From Amycolatopsis sp. CA-230715 (GTDB lineage Bacteria; Actinomycetota; Actinomycetes; Mycobacteriales; Pseudonocardiaceae), in contig NZ_CP059997.1 in the NCBI RefSeq assembly GCF_018736145.1, forward strand, positions 5,703,501 to 5,767,500: a stretch of 64,000 nt of DNA, written 5' to 3'. Made by a program: the position numbers and the translations under genes. The notes beneath the pieces were generated by a model that was given only the letters and a program-made list of their open reading frames with translations, was not told the origin of the DNA and did not search any database. Within the stretch, counting starts at the first letter, position 1. Every line of letters starts with the position of its first letter. Positions 42,238 through 50,470 of the stretch are shown one piece after another.

Positions 42238-43082
42238 TGGTTCCGGCGAACACGGCGGACTGGTGGTACGTGCGGGCGTATCCGGGCCGGGTCGACCTGA
42301 TGGACGAAGCGGCCAGGGTGGTGCTGCCGTGGCTGCGCGCGCGAGCCGACGAGGAGTCGGCTGTCGGCTGGTTCTTCATGCGCTACCTCGACATCACCGG
42401 TTTGCACCTGCGGCTGCGGATCAACTGCGATCCCGACGGCGTCGACCGGATCCACGACCGCGCCGACGAGCTGACGGCGTTGTTGCACACCGTCCGCGGC
42501 GCGGGATCGGGACCAGGGCTCACCGGCCGCCCCCCGGTGTTGGGCAGGACGGGACCGAAGAAGGTCACGCCCTGCTTCTACGCTCCCGAGCTCGTGAAGT
42601 ACGGCGGGCGGCCGGGTGTCGCACTGGCCGAAGCGCTGTTCTCCGCCGCGTCGCGGTGGTATGTGGACAACGACATCTCCGCCGTCGACCGGCGGTACGA
42701 GCGGGCTGCCATGGCCGTGCGCTACCTCGCCGAAGTGGTGGGAACCGCCATGCCCGGCCGCGAACGGGAGTTCTGGACCGCGCACCGCAAGCAGTGGGGG
42801 TGGCAGCTCCGGCTCGAGGTTCCGGACCAGCAGGAGCTCCGCGAAGTGTTGCGCACCACGGCCGGCGGGATCGCCGCCGCGTCCGCGATCCCGCCGGTGT
42901 CGGAGCACGCGGCGGTGGTGGCCGGCACCGCCGCTCGCGCCGCCACCAGCGCCGTCCCGGTCGACCCGGCGAATCTGCTGCTCCAATACGTCCACCTGGA
43001 TCTCAACCGCTGGGGCTTCACCCCTGCCGAGGAATGCCTGCTCGGCATCGTCGCCGCCTCCAGTCAGATCAATGGCAAGTAG
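42234..43082 (+). CDS. SpaB_C-type protein, elimination component of the split dehydratase
   Basis: This 282-residue protein has the SpaB_C/thiopeptide-type layout: ADWWYVRAYPGRVDLMDEA at the start, GWFFMRYLDITGLHLRLRI, YAPELVKYGG and YVHLDLNRWGFTPAEE at the end. It should remove glutamate from activated Ser/Thr to give dehydroalanine and dehydrobutyrine. A related fold is used by thiopeptide pyridine synthases, but only one such gene is present and it is coupled to the glutamylation gene, so the elimination role is favoured. Confidence 0.85.
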   Translation: MMVPANTADWWYVRAYPGRVDLMDEAARVVLPWLRARADEESAVGWFFMRYLDITGLHLRLRINCDPDGVDRIHDRADELTALLHTVRGAGSGPGLTGRPPVLGRTGPKKVTPCFYAPELVKYGGRPGVALAEALFSAASRWYVDNDISAVDRRYERAAMAVRYLAEVVGTAMPGREREFWTAHRKQWGWQLRLEVPDQQELREVLRTTAGGIAAASAIPPVSEHAAVVAGTAARAATSAVPVDPANLLLQYVHLDLNRWGFTPAEECLLGIVAASSQINGK

Positions 43083-43157
43083 TTTCCATTTTGGAAAGTA
43101 GATGCTAGTTTTGCAAGTGTTAGGCGGGATGCTTGCCGGGAACGGGAAGGATGTGGC
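43083..43157. promoter_or_regulatory. AT-rich spacer before the exporter genes
   Basis: A low-GC stretch with a TTTCC-ATTTT-GGAAA palindrome (43083-43097) and further T-runs. It interrupts an otherwise overlapping gene chain and probably holds a promoter or operator for the exporter and regulator module. Confidence 0.45.
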
Positions 43158-43160
43158 GTG

Positions 43161-44126
43161 ATGACGCCGGAGGAGCCGGTGGTCCGCTTCGAAGAGGTGG
43201 TCAAGCGCTATCCGGGTCCAGCCGGGGAGGTCGTCGTGCTCGACGGCGTGCGGCTCACCGTCGGCCGTGGCGAGGTCTTCGGCCTGCTCGGCCCGAACGG
43301 GGCGGGCAAGACCACCAGCATCGAGATCATGGTGGGCCTGCGGAAGGCCGATTCGGGCCTGGTGCGGGTACTGGGGCTCGACCCGGTCGCGCGGCGCGAC
43401 GAGATCAGGGCGCGGGTCGCCATCCAGCCGCAGCAGGCCGCCGTGTTCGAGCACCAGACCGTCATCGAACTGCTCTCCACCTGGGCGTCGTTCTACCCGG
43501 AGCCCGACAGTCCGGAAACGGTGCTCGCCAAGATGGGGCTCAGCGAATCACGGGACAAGAAGATCGCCAAGCTTTCCGGCGGCCAGAAGCAACGGGTACT
43601 GGTCGGCCTCGCGCTCGTTTCCCGGCCGCGCCTGCTCGTGCTCGACGAGCCGTCGACCGGGATGGATCCCAATGCGCGACAGGAGCTGTGGGACGGGTTG
43701 CGCGCTTACCGGGACGAAGGCGGCACGGTGCTGCTTTCGACGCATTCGATGGAGGAAGCGCAATTGCTGTGCGATCGCGTCGCCGTGCTGCACCGCGGGC
43801 GGACCGTCGCCTGCGGGCCCCCCGGTGAGCTCATCCGCGAACACGCACCGGACCGGGAGATCCGCTTCACCGTGCGGGCAGACCGCGATCTGAGCGTGGT
43901 CGAACCGCTGACGACCGCCTGGGAGATCGCCCCCGGTGGTGAAGGCGAGACCAGCGTCCGGTTGCGCACCACCGATCCGGATGCCGTGTTCGCGGTCATC
44001 GCCGGCACGCTCGGAGCGCGCCGCATCGAGGTGACCGACGCCGGGCTGGAGGGCGTGTTCCGCAGGCTCACGGGTCATGATTTCGCCGAAGCGGACGACG
44101 AAACCGGCGTGCGAGGAGCGGCCTGA
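43161..44126 (+). CDS. ABC exporter ATPase
   Basis: This 321-residue ATPase of the drug/antibiotic exporter type (CcmA/DrrA-like) has Walker A LLGPNGAGKTTS, signature KLSGGQKQRVLVGLAL, Walker B LLVLDEPSTGMDP and the switch His in LLSTHSMEEA. A C-terminal extension of about 90 residues is typical of DrrA-like self-resistance exporters. ATG 43161 was chosen; GTG 43158 is directly before it. It should export the mature peptides and protect the producer. Stop and next start share one base. Confidence 0.9.
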   Translation: MTPEEPVVRFEEVVKRYPGPAGEVVVLDGVRLTVGRGEVFGLLGPNGAGKTTSIEIMVGLRKADSGLVRVLGLDPVARRDEIRARVAIQPQQAAVFEHQTVIELLSTWASFYPEPDSPETVLAKMGLSESRDKKIAKLSGGQKQRVLVGLALVSRPRLLVLDEPSTGMDPNARQELWDGLRAYRDEGGTVLLSTHSMEEAQLLCDRVAVLHRGRTVACGPPGELIREHAPDREIRFTVRADRDLSVVEPLTTAWEIAPGGEGETSVRLRTTDPDAVFAVIAGTLGARRIEVTDAGLEGVFRRLTGHDFAEADDETGVRGAA

Positions 44127-44890
44127 TGACGACCCTCACCGCGACACGTGCGCTGACTTCGTTGCACGCCAGGGAACTCCTGCGCGATCATCGGTACTTC
44201 TGGTTCGCGCTCTTCTTCCCCTACGGCATGCTCGGCGTCTTCCTGCTCATCGGCTCGGTGCTGCCGGCGGGGGGCGGCGGGCCCGATTTCAACCAGATCG
44301 TGATCCCGATGGCGCTCTTCCTGGCCGTCACCAGTGCCGCGCTCACCCTCACGGCGGGTCCGCTCGCCGCGATGCGGAGCAAGGGCACGTTGCGATTGCT
44401 CGGCACCACACCGGTCGGCAGGGCGCGCTTGCTGTTCACCCACATGTCGGTCCGGGTGGTGATGATCATCTGCCAGACCGGCGTACTGCTCGGGATCGCC
44501 ACCGCGCTCGGCGCCGTCCCCGCCGCGAACCTGCTCCCGCTGTTCGGCATCACGGTGCTGGGCATGGCGTTGTTCGGCAGCATCGGCTACCTGATCGGCG
44601 GGCGGCTGTCGTCCCCTGACGCCGCGACCAACCTCGGTACGCTGGTGCAGCTCGCGGCGTTGTTCCTCGGCGGGCTCACCTTCCCGCTCCACCTCCTGCC
44701 CGCCGCCGTGGGCAGGACGCTCGGGTACCTGCCGACCTCCTTCTACGCCGATCTGATGCAGACTCAACTGCCGACGGGCAGGCCGATGCACCCGTTCTGG
44801 CTTTCGGTGCTGGTCATCGTGTGCACCACGGCGGTGTTCGCGGTACTGGCGGTCCGCACATTCAAATGGGATCAGGACGAACCGCGCTGA
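44126..44890 (+). CDS. ABC-2 type exporter permease
   Basis: This 254-residue membrane protein has six predicted helices: near YFWFALFFPYGMLGVFLLIG, VIPMALFLAVTSAALTLTAG, VMIICQTGVLLGIATALGAV and three more to FWLSVLVIVCTTAVFAVLAV. This is the ABC-2 permease layout. It pairs with the upstream ATPase for export of the cluster product. Confidence 0.88.
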   Translation: MTTLTATRALTSLHARELLRDHRYFWFALFFPYGMLGVFLLIGSVLPAGGGGPDFNQIVIPMALFLAVTSAALTLTAGPLAAMRSKGTLRLLGTTPVGRARLLFTHMSVRVVMIICQTGVLLGIATALGAVPAANLLPLFGITVLGMALFGSIGYLIGGRLSSPDAATNLGTLVQLAALFLGGLTFPLHLLPAAVGRTLGYLPTSFYADLMQTQLPTGRPMHPFWLSVLVIVCTTAVFAVLAVRTFKWDQDEPR

Positions 44891-44926
44891 GTTGTAGGCT
44901 CCTGGCGTAGGGAGGACCGTCGAAAC

Positions 44927-45334
44927 ATGGACAAGGCAGCAGCGGAACAGGCGCTGGACACCGCGGAGTCGGTTTCGGCGAAAGTGCTCGGACAGGGCCG
45001 CTGGCACCCGGGAGCGCTGCTGGCGCTCGGCGCGCTCGAAGCCGCCATCGTGCTGACCGGCGGTCTCGGGCAGGTGGGGCTGCTGCTCATGCCGGGCAGC
45101 CTGCTCCCGCTCCTCGCCTTCATCATCTACACGGCCACCCGCCCGGTGGTCAGCCGGCACCAGCGCGTCCGCTACCCGATCCTCGGCGGGGTTGTGGCAC
45201 TCGTCGTTTCGGTCGCGGGCCCGCTCGGGCAGGTGAAGTTCGCCGGTAACCCGGCCTGGTGGGTGCCCGCCGCCGTACTCAGCGTGATCCCGTTCGCACT
45301 GGCGGCCTGGTTCGAGGTGCGAGGCCGCCGGTGA
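44927..45334 (+). CDS. Four-helix membrane protein in the exporter operon
   Basis: This 135-residue protein has an amphipathic N-terminus and about four hydrophobic segments (LLALGALEAAIVLTGGL, LLPLLAFIIYTATRPV, YPILGGVVALVVSVAG, AAVLSVIPFALAAWFEV). I do not recognise the family. A GGGAGGA site precedes the ATG. It overlaps the next regulator gene (GTGA), suggesting a shared function, for example immunity or a signal partner of the regulator. Confidence 0.7.
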   Translation: MDKAAAEQALDTAESVSAKVLGQGRWHPGALLALGALEAAIVLTGGLGQVGLLLMPGSLLPLLAFIIYTATRPVVSRHQRVRYPILGGVVALVVSVAGPLGQVKFAGNPAWWVPAAVLSVIPFALAAWFEVRGRR

Positions 45335-45621
45335 ACCACCCCCGGCTCGCACTGGACCCGGTGATCCACTCGCCGATCCGGTTCTCCATCACCGCCGCGC
45401 TCGCCGCCGTCGACGAGGCCGATTTCAAATCGGTCAGGGACGCGGTGGAAATTTCCGATTCGGTGCTGTCCAAGCAGATCTCGACGCTCGAAGAGGCTGG
45501 CTACGTCACCGTGCGCAAGATCTTCGTCGGCAAACGTCCGCGCACCTACATTTCACTGACGGCGCGCGGCCGCAAGGCGTGGGGCACCCATGTTCGGGCC
45601 CTGCGCGAAATCGCCGGGTGA
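45331..45621 (+). CDS. Small winged-helix transcriptional regulator
   Basis: This 96-residue protein is a single MarR/HTH_34-type winged helix: IHSPIRFSITAALAAVDEAD, then VRDAVEISDSVLSKQISTLE and GYVTVRKIFVGKRPRTYISL. It lacks an extra ligand domain. It closes the exporter module and may control it through the AT-rich palindrome at 43083. The GTG start overlaps the upstream stop. Confidence 0.85.
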   Translation: MNHPRLALDPVIHSPIRFSITAALAAVDEADFKSVRDAVEISDSVLSKQISTLEEAGYVTVRKIFVGKRPRTYISLTARGRKAWGTHVRALREIAG

Positions 45622-45660
45622 CGGGTCCGGCGATCCCGCGGCCAATGATCAGCGGCCTGG

Positions 45661-46035
45661 TCATTCCGGCCGTGGGGCGAAGATCCGGAAGGTATTGCCC
45701 TCCGGGTCGAGGAACACCACCCACCGGACGCCGTCCTGTTCGTTGTCGCTGCCCCGTTCCGCACCCAGCGCCTCGACACGATCGGCTTGCTCGGACCAGT
45801 CGGTTTCGCCGCCGAGGTCGAGCATCAGGCGGTTCTGCCCGGTGGGGAGATCGCCTTGGGGTTGGTGGAACATCCAGGTCGGGCCGTCGCCGTCGAAGCC
45901 GATCGTCGCGAAGGCTGCCGACGCGCCGTCGTCGACGGATCGCATGAGCACTTTCGCCCAGAACTCCGCCAGTGCCGCCGCGTCGCGGCAGTCGAAGGAG
46001 TACATGCCGACCTTCATGCTGTCGGTGCTGGCCAT
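45661..46035 (-). CDS. VOC-superfamily glyoxalase-like protein
   Basis: This 124-residue protein has the pattern KVGMYSFDCRDAAALAEFWA at the start and GVRWVVFLDPEGNTFRIFAP at the end, typical of the bleomycin-resistance/dioxygenase superfamily with a metal-type Glu near the C-terminus replaced by the D-P-E-G-N motif. AGAGGAA precedes the ATG at 46035. The substrate is unknown. Confidence 0.85.
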   Translation of the reverse strand: MASTDSMKVGMYSFDCRDAAALAEFWAKVLMRSVDDGASAAFATIGFDGDGPTWMFHQPQGDLPTGQNRLMLDLGGETDWSEQADRVEALGAERGSDNEQDGVRWVVFLDPEGNTFRIFAPRPE

Positions 46036-46109
46036 CGTGGTTCCTCTCTTTCCGGGTCCTGGGACAGGAACTGTCCTATCCGATCGGCCACCGGCGCGCC
46101 AGGGCCGGA

Positions 46110-46712
46110 TCAGCCGCCGGCGTCCAGAGCGGCGAACAGGCGTTCCAAGCGCGCGCGGTGGGTCTTCCGGACGGTTCTCGGAGCGGTGCCCGCGATGCGG
46201 TGGCGGGCGGTTTCCGCCAGGACGGTGCTGTAGCCCGCGAGGAAGAACGCGGCGAGCAAGGTGGCGTCGCCTTCGAAGGCCGCGTCGTTCTCCAACTCCT
46301 CGGCCAGGATCTGGTGAAGTTCGGCCGCGAGGGTTCGCGCGTGCGCGACGAGCGCGGGGGAGTCCGCGATCGTCCGGAAGAAGGGCGCGGAACCGTCGGC
46401 GAGACCGGAGAGCGGGTGCCGATCGTCGGCGAGGCGAAAGCACAGGTCCCGCAAGGACTTCAGCGCGTCCACCGCTGGTTCGCGGTCGCGGATGGCCGAG
46501 CGCAGCAGATCGGCCGCCTCGGCGGCGCGGTCCAGGAAGAGGTCTTCCTTGCGCGGGAAGTGGTTGAACACCGTCACACTGGAGACTCCGGCTTCGCGTG
46601 CGACATCGGAGACCGTGACGGCGTCGTACCCGTGCTCGATGAACATCCGGTTCGAGACCTCCAGGATCCGTGCGCGCGTCCGCGGGCCGCCGCGTTCGCT
46701 GGTTCGGGGCAT
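46110..46712 (-). CDS. TetR-family repressor
   Basis: This 200-residue regulator has a helix-turn-helix with VTVSDVAREAGVSSVTVFNH and a helical C-terminal ligand domain. ATG 46712 sits 8 bases after AAGGAAG; a GTG three codons upstream is possible. It is divergent from the alpha/beta hydrolase gene with a palindrome between, so it probably represses itself and the hydrolase. Confidence 0.88.
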   Translation of the reverse strand: MPRTSERGGPRTRARILEVSNRMFIEHGYDAVTVSDVAREAGVSSVTVFNHFPRKEDLFLDRAAEAADLLRSAIRDREPAVDALKSLRDLCFRLADDRHPLSGLADGSAPFFRTIADSPALVAHARTLAAELHQILAEELENDAAFEGDATLLAAFFLAGYSTVLAETARHRIAGTAPRTVRKTHRARLERLFAALDAGG

Positions 46713-46730
46713 GGGTTCCACTTCCTTGTG

Positions 46731-46746
46731 TGACTTAATTTAGTCA
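46731..46746. promoter_or_regulatory. Palindromic TetR operator candidate
   Basis: TGACT-TAATTT-AGTCA, an AT-rich 5-base inverted repeat between the TetR and hydrolase genes. A second overlapping symmetry (CTTAA/TTAAG) extends to about 46752. It would cover both divergent promoters. Confidence 0.6.
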
Positions 46747-46798
46747 GTTAAGGTAGTGTTCGATCCGGTGCCAGGCAAGGATCGAGGGGAGCCGAGTC

Positions 46799-47734
46799 AT
46801 GAGCGAGCGCACTTTTCCCGCTCCGTCCACGGTCAGCGAGCAGGCGCGAACTTGGCTCGCCTTCGACGGCGGTGAGCTGTCGTACCCGGCCGCCGAGGAC
46901 ACCGGTGCGTGGCTCGCGATGGCCGAGCGGGCGAACCAGTCCACGGTGCACCGGTTTCCGATCTCCGAAATGCCGGTCCACGTCGAAGATCTCGACGTGG
47001 ACGGCGCCACCGTGTACGCCGCGAAGCCCCATGGGGCCGGGGAAAAGGCGGTCTTCCTCTGGCTGCATCCCGGCGGACTCCTGGTCGGTGGCGGGGCCGC
47101 GTGCCGCGCGACGACGGCGAAGACCGCGTCGTCCACCGGCATGCTCGTCTGGGGCGTGGACTACCGCCTGCCGCCACTGCACCCGTACCCCGCCGCGCTG
47201 GACGACGCGTTCGCCGTGTACCGGCGCGCGGTGCGGGACCGCGATCCCTCGCGCGTTTTCGTCGGAGGCGACTCCGCGGGCGGGAACATCGCGGCGGCCC
47301 TTCTGCTGCGCGCCAAGGACGCCGGACTGCCGATGCCCGCGGCGCTGGTGCTCAACACCCCGCAGGTCGATCTCACCGAGGAGGGCGACACGTTCCAGAC
47401 CCTGCTCGGCGTCGACAACGTCCTTCGAAGCCTGCGCGCCACGAACGCCCTCTACGCGGCCGGGGCCGATCTGCGGGACCCGTACCTCTCCCCGCTCTTC
47501 GGTGACGTGACCGGTTTCCCGCCGACCTTCCTCCGCAGCGGCACCCGCGATTTGTTCCTTTCGAACACGGTCCGGATGCACCGCAAGCTCCGCGACGCCG
47601 GAGCGGAGGCCGAACTGCACGTGTTCGAGGCCATGCCGCACGGCGGTTTCGGGGGCGACGCGCCGGAGGATCGGGAGGCCGCCGCCGAACAACGCCGCTT
47701 TCTCGACAAGTGCGGAGCTGGCCTACGAAAGTAG
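46799..47734 (+). CDS. Alpha/beta hydrolase, hormone-sensitive-lipase type
   Basis: This 311-residue esterase-like protein has the oxyanion motif FLWLHPGGLLVGG (HPGG replacing HGGG), the nucleophile GGDSAGGNIAAALLL, Asp in FLRSGTRDLFLSN and the His in EAMPHGGFGG. Such enzymes hydrolyse short-chain esters or lactones. The HPGG variant is less usual. The divergent TetR gene probably controls it. Confidence 0.9.
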   Translation: MSERTFPAPSTVSEQARTWLAFDGGELSYPAAEDTGAWLAMAERANQSTVHRFPISEMPVHVEDLDVDGATVYAAKPHGAGEKAVFLWLHPGGLLVGGGAACRATTAKTASSTGMLVWGVDYRLPPLHPYPAALDDAFAVYRRAVRDRDPSRVFVGGDSAGGNIAAALLLRAKDAGLPMPAALVLNTPQVDLTEEGDTFQTLLGVDNVLRSLRATNALYAAGADLRDPYLSPLFGDVTGFPPTFLRSGTRDLFLSNTVRMHRKLRDAGAEAELHVFEAMPHGGFGGDAPEDREAAAEQRRFLDKCGAGLRK

Positions 47735-47779
47735 GGCAAAACTGTCGCTCACCACCGTGGATACCTACCATCGAAGCTC

Positions 47780-48793
47780 ATGGAGCTGGATGCTCGGCAT
47801 CTGAGAGTGGTTTGCACGATCGCCGACGCGGGCAGCTTGACCAAGGCCGCGGCCAGACTCGGGTTGTCGCAGCCCGCGCTCACCAACCAGCTCCGGCGCA
47901 TCGAGCTGGTGCTGGGCGGCCCGCTGTTCCTCCGCACCCGCCACGGCGCGGTGGCCACCAGCCTCGGCGAGTTCGTCGTGGCCAGGGCGAGGCCCGTGCT
48001 GGGCGTGCTCGACCGGCTGCGGGAGGACAGCATCGACCACTGCGGAGCCCAGCGGCCGCTGCGGTACATCGCCACGCCGGGGCCGCTGGGAGCCGGGCTC
48101 CTCCGTGCCCTCGAGGACTTGTGGACGGGCGGCGCCACCCTGCGCACCGAGGCCGATGCCGTCGTCGCGGCCGAACTGGTCGCCGACGGGCAGCAGGACC
48201 TCGCCGCGGTGGCCGTCTACGTACGGCCGGGTTTCGTGCTGCCTGCCGGGGTGGAAGATCTGATCGTCGCGGAGGAACCGGCGTTCGCCCTGGTCAGCGG
48301 CGGACATCCGGCCGCGAGCAGCGCCGAGGTCGGCGTCACCCTTGCTGACTTGCGCGACGAGGCATGGGCGTTGCCCCCGGCGTCGAGCAGCGGGCTGATG
48401 GCCGCTTTGGCCGAGGAGTGCGCGCGGGCGGGTTTCACCGCACGGGTCCGCTACGAAGTCGAAGCGAGTGTGGCCCGAGAACTCGTCGCGGCCGGGGACG
48501 CGGTCGGCCTCGGGCAGGCGACCTTCTACCCCACGGACAACATCGTCGCGGTCCCGCTGCGCGACGAACCGCTGCGCATCCGGCACCGGCTGCTGTGGCG
48601 CACCGCCGGTGCGGTCGCCCCGGTGATGCCCACGATCGCCCGCCGGGCCCGCGAGGCGTACCAGCGCGCTGTCGACCGCAGCCCGCACTACCTCGCCTGG
48701 CTGGCCAGACATCGCGTGCCGGTGCCCCGGCAGGTCGCGAGCCCCGCGACGAAATCTTCTCCCCGCACCAGGGATCTGGCGCCACAACGCTGA
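47780..48793 (+). CDS. LysR-family regulator next to snapalysin
   Basis: This 337-residue LysR-type protein has an N-terminal helix-turn-helix (SLTKAAARLGLSQPALTNQL) and the usual effector-binding domain. In Streptomyces a LysR regulator lies beside the snapalysin gene and activates it; here the genes are convergent with a hairpin between them. That function is inferred from family context. Confidence 0.87.
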   Translation: MELDARHLRVVCTIADAGSLTKAAARLGLSQPALTNQLRRIELVLGGPLFLRTRHGAVATSLGEFVVARARPVLGVLDRLREDSIDHCGAQRPLRYIATPGPLGAGLLRALEDLWTGGATLRTEADAVVAAELVADGQQDLAAVAVYVRPGFVLPAGVEDLIVAEEPAFALVSGGHPAASSAEVGVTLADLRDEAWALPPASSSGLMAALAEECARAGFTARVRYEVEASVARELVAAGDAVGLGQATFYPTDNIVAVPLRDEPLRIRHRLLWRTAGAVAPVMPTIARRAREAYQRAVDRSPHYLAWLARHRVPVPRQVASPATKSSPRTRDLAPQR

Positions 48794-48842
48794 AATCCGG
48801 GTGTCCCTGGCCCGTCCTCGACGCGCCAGGGACACCCGGATT
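48794..48842. terminator. Bidirectional terminator between LysR and snapalysin genes
   Basis: A perfect 18-base stem (AATCCGGGTGTCCCTGGC and its complement) flanks a 13-base loop between two convergent genes. It begins directly after the LysR stop codon. Confidence 0.85.
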
Positions 48843-48851
48843 CGCTGTGGC

Positions 48852-49409
48852 TCAGTACACGAAGGTGCCCGCGAGTTCGGCCGCCCGGATGCTGTCGGCG
48901 ACGAAGCCACCGCCCGCGTTCCGCTTGACCTGGGCCGCCTCGGTGGCGTGCGGTGTGGTGCTCTTGCACGAGGTCGGCGAGCTGTGCCCGGACATCAGGT
49001 AGTCGCACCGCCCGTTCCGGTTGTCGGGCAGACCGAGGATGTGCCCGAGTTCGTGCGCGGCGATGCGCGGCGGGTAGAACCCGTCGTTGACCGCTTCCCG
49101 TCCCATGTAGACGGTGCCGCGGCCGAAGCCGCCGGGATAGGTCCTCGGCCAGCCGTCGTCGGCGAGGATCTTGACCGTGGCCTGGCTTCCGGATCCCGGC
49201 TTGAGCTGGATCTCCGGCACCGCCTTGTTCCACGCCTGTGCGCCCTCGTCGACAGCCGCCTTGAACTCCTGCGACTGGCTGGCGTCGTAGTAGATCGTGC
49301 GGACCTTGACCTCGGCCGCCGTGGACGCGGGCGCGCCCACCAGGGCCGGGGTCAGTACCGCCAGGCCGAGCGCGGCGACCATGGCCATCGCGGCCTTCCG
49401 GAACGACAT
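48852..49409 (-). CDS. Snapalysin-type secreted metalloprotease (M7)
   Basis: This 185-residue protein has a signal peptide (MSFRKAAMAMVAALGLAVLT to about residue 32) and the zinc motif HELGHILGLPD. The Asp in place of the third His ligand is the hallmark of snapalysins, small neutral proteases of actinomycetes. A Cys pair (GRCDYLMSGHSSPTSC) probably forms a disulfide. It lies upstream of a trypsin-like gene in the same direction and faces a LysR gene. Confidence 0.93.
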   Translation of the reverse strand: MSFRKAAMAMVAALGLAVLTPALVGAPASTAAEVKVRTIYYDASQSQEFKAAVDEGAQAWNKAVPEIQLKPGSGSQATVKILADDGWPRTYPGGFGRGTVYMGREAVNDGFYPPRIAAHELGHILGLPDNRNGRCDYLMSGHSSPTSCKSTTPHATEAAQVKRNAGGGFVADSIRAAELAGTFVY

Positions 49410-49437
49410 CGTGCCTCCTCTTTCGGTAAGGGCGGGC

Positions 49438-50151
49438 TCAGCCGCCGATCTGCTGCTGGATCCAGGGCAGGTGCGCCGCGATCCCGGTGTAGAGCGTCGA
49501 GGTCGCGCACTCGCCGCGATTGTCCCCGGGGCCGTGCGTTTCCCCGGCGAGGGTCCAGTCGCCGCGCGTGCCGACGACCGCGGGGCCGCCGGAGTCGCCG
49601 TGGCACGCGGAATGCGCGCGGTCGCCGGAAACGCAGAGGTCGTCCGCGGTGCCGCCGCCCGGTGCGCACTGGCGGCTGGCCAGCACGGTCAGATCGATCT
49701 CCTGGAGCGTGGTGGCGTTGCGGCAGGACGGCCAGCTCATGCACCCGAAGCCGAGCAGGCGCACGGGCGTCCCCGCGGCCGGGGCCGACTGCGCCATCTT
49801 CACCGGCGCCGACCGCGCCGGCGTGGACAGGTGCATCAGGGTGAGATCGGTACCGGGCTTGGTGACGTTGCGATCGATCCGGACCGCCTCGCCGCCCGAG
49901 TTCTTGCTGGTCGACCCGACCCGGCCCTGGTAGGCGGCGCCGCAGTGGTGCGCCGTGACGAGCCATTGCGGCGCGACGAGGCTGGCGCCGCACCCGTTGC
50001 TGAGCGAGGTCATGAAGGAATAGGTCTCGGTGGCGTTGTGCCCGCCGATGATGCTCGGCTGAGCGGGACTGGACGGCGTGGCGGCCGCGACGCTCACACC
50101 GGACGCCGCGAGAGCGATCGCGCCGAGCGCCACCATGATGATTCTGCGCAT
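49438..50151 (-). CDS. Secreted trypsin-like serine protease (S1)
   Basis: This 237-residue protein has a signal peptide (to about residue 25) and the chymotrypsin fold with the mature-end motif IIGGHNATETYSF, His in WLVTAHHCGAA, Asp in GTDLTLMHLS and Ser in CHGDSGGPAVV. Six Cys residues fit three disulfides. GGGAG precedes the ATG. It is encoded 29 bases upstream of the snapalysin gene, so the two proteases may be one transcript. Confidence 0.93.
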   Translation of the reverse strand: MRRIIMVALGAIALAASGVSVAAATPSSPAQPSIIGGHNATETYSFMTSLSNGCGASLVAPQWLVTAHHCGAAYQGRVGSTSKNSGGEAVRIDRNVTKPGTDLTLMHLSTPARSAPVKMAQSAPAAGTPVRLLGFGCMSWPSCRNATTLQEIDLTVLASRQCAPGGGTADDLCVSGDRAHSACHGDSGGPAVVGTRGDWTLAGETHGPGDNRGECATSTLYTGIAAHLPWIQQQIGG

Positions 50152-50470
50152 GGGAAACTCCCGATCAAGGGTGGATGAACTGGCCTGAATGCGTTCTCCG
50201 TGCTCGAAAATGCGAGACATCAACTCCGGTCGGCGCTCCGCGGGCCGAATGAGTATCCCAATGCGGATCTCGTCCGGCCACCGTCGAAAGTAGGTTTTGA
50301 TCAGGGATGCCGCCCCGTCTCGATCTTCGCGAACTCCAGAGTGGCTCAGTCGGAAATGTGCCCATAGTGACATTTCGCCATAACGCCATGTTATGGCTCC
50401 GGTGTGCACGTGGTATTCGGCGCGGGAAACCGATCTGCCCGATCGGTCCGTGAAAAGCGGGTAGGGCGGA
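50152..50470. other. Gene-free interval upstream of the protease pair
   Basis: About 320 bases, less GC-rich than its surroundings. It holds the GCCATAAC palindrome (50377-50397). I see no gene in it. Confidence 0.55.
50377..50397. promoter_or_regulatory. Perfect palindrome upstream of the secreted protease genes
   Basis: GCCATAAC-GCCAT-GTTATGGC, an 8-base perfect inverted repeat with a 5-base spacer, 226 bases upstream of the trypsin-like start. A nearby TAGTGACATTTCG suggests promoter DNA. It may be a regulator site; the protein is unknown. Confidence 0.45.

Noticed and set aside
37236..43082. Calling the cluster a thiopeptide cluster
   Set aside because: The precursor style and split dehydratase fit, but only one SpaB_C-type protein is present and no pyridine-synthase candidate is seen. 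Left as an azole/dehydroamino acid RiPP.
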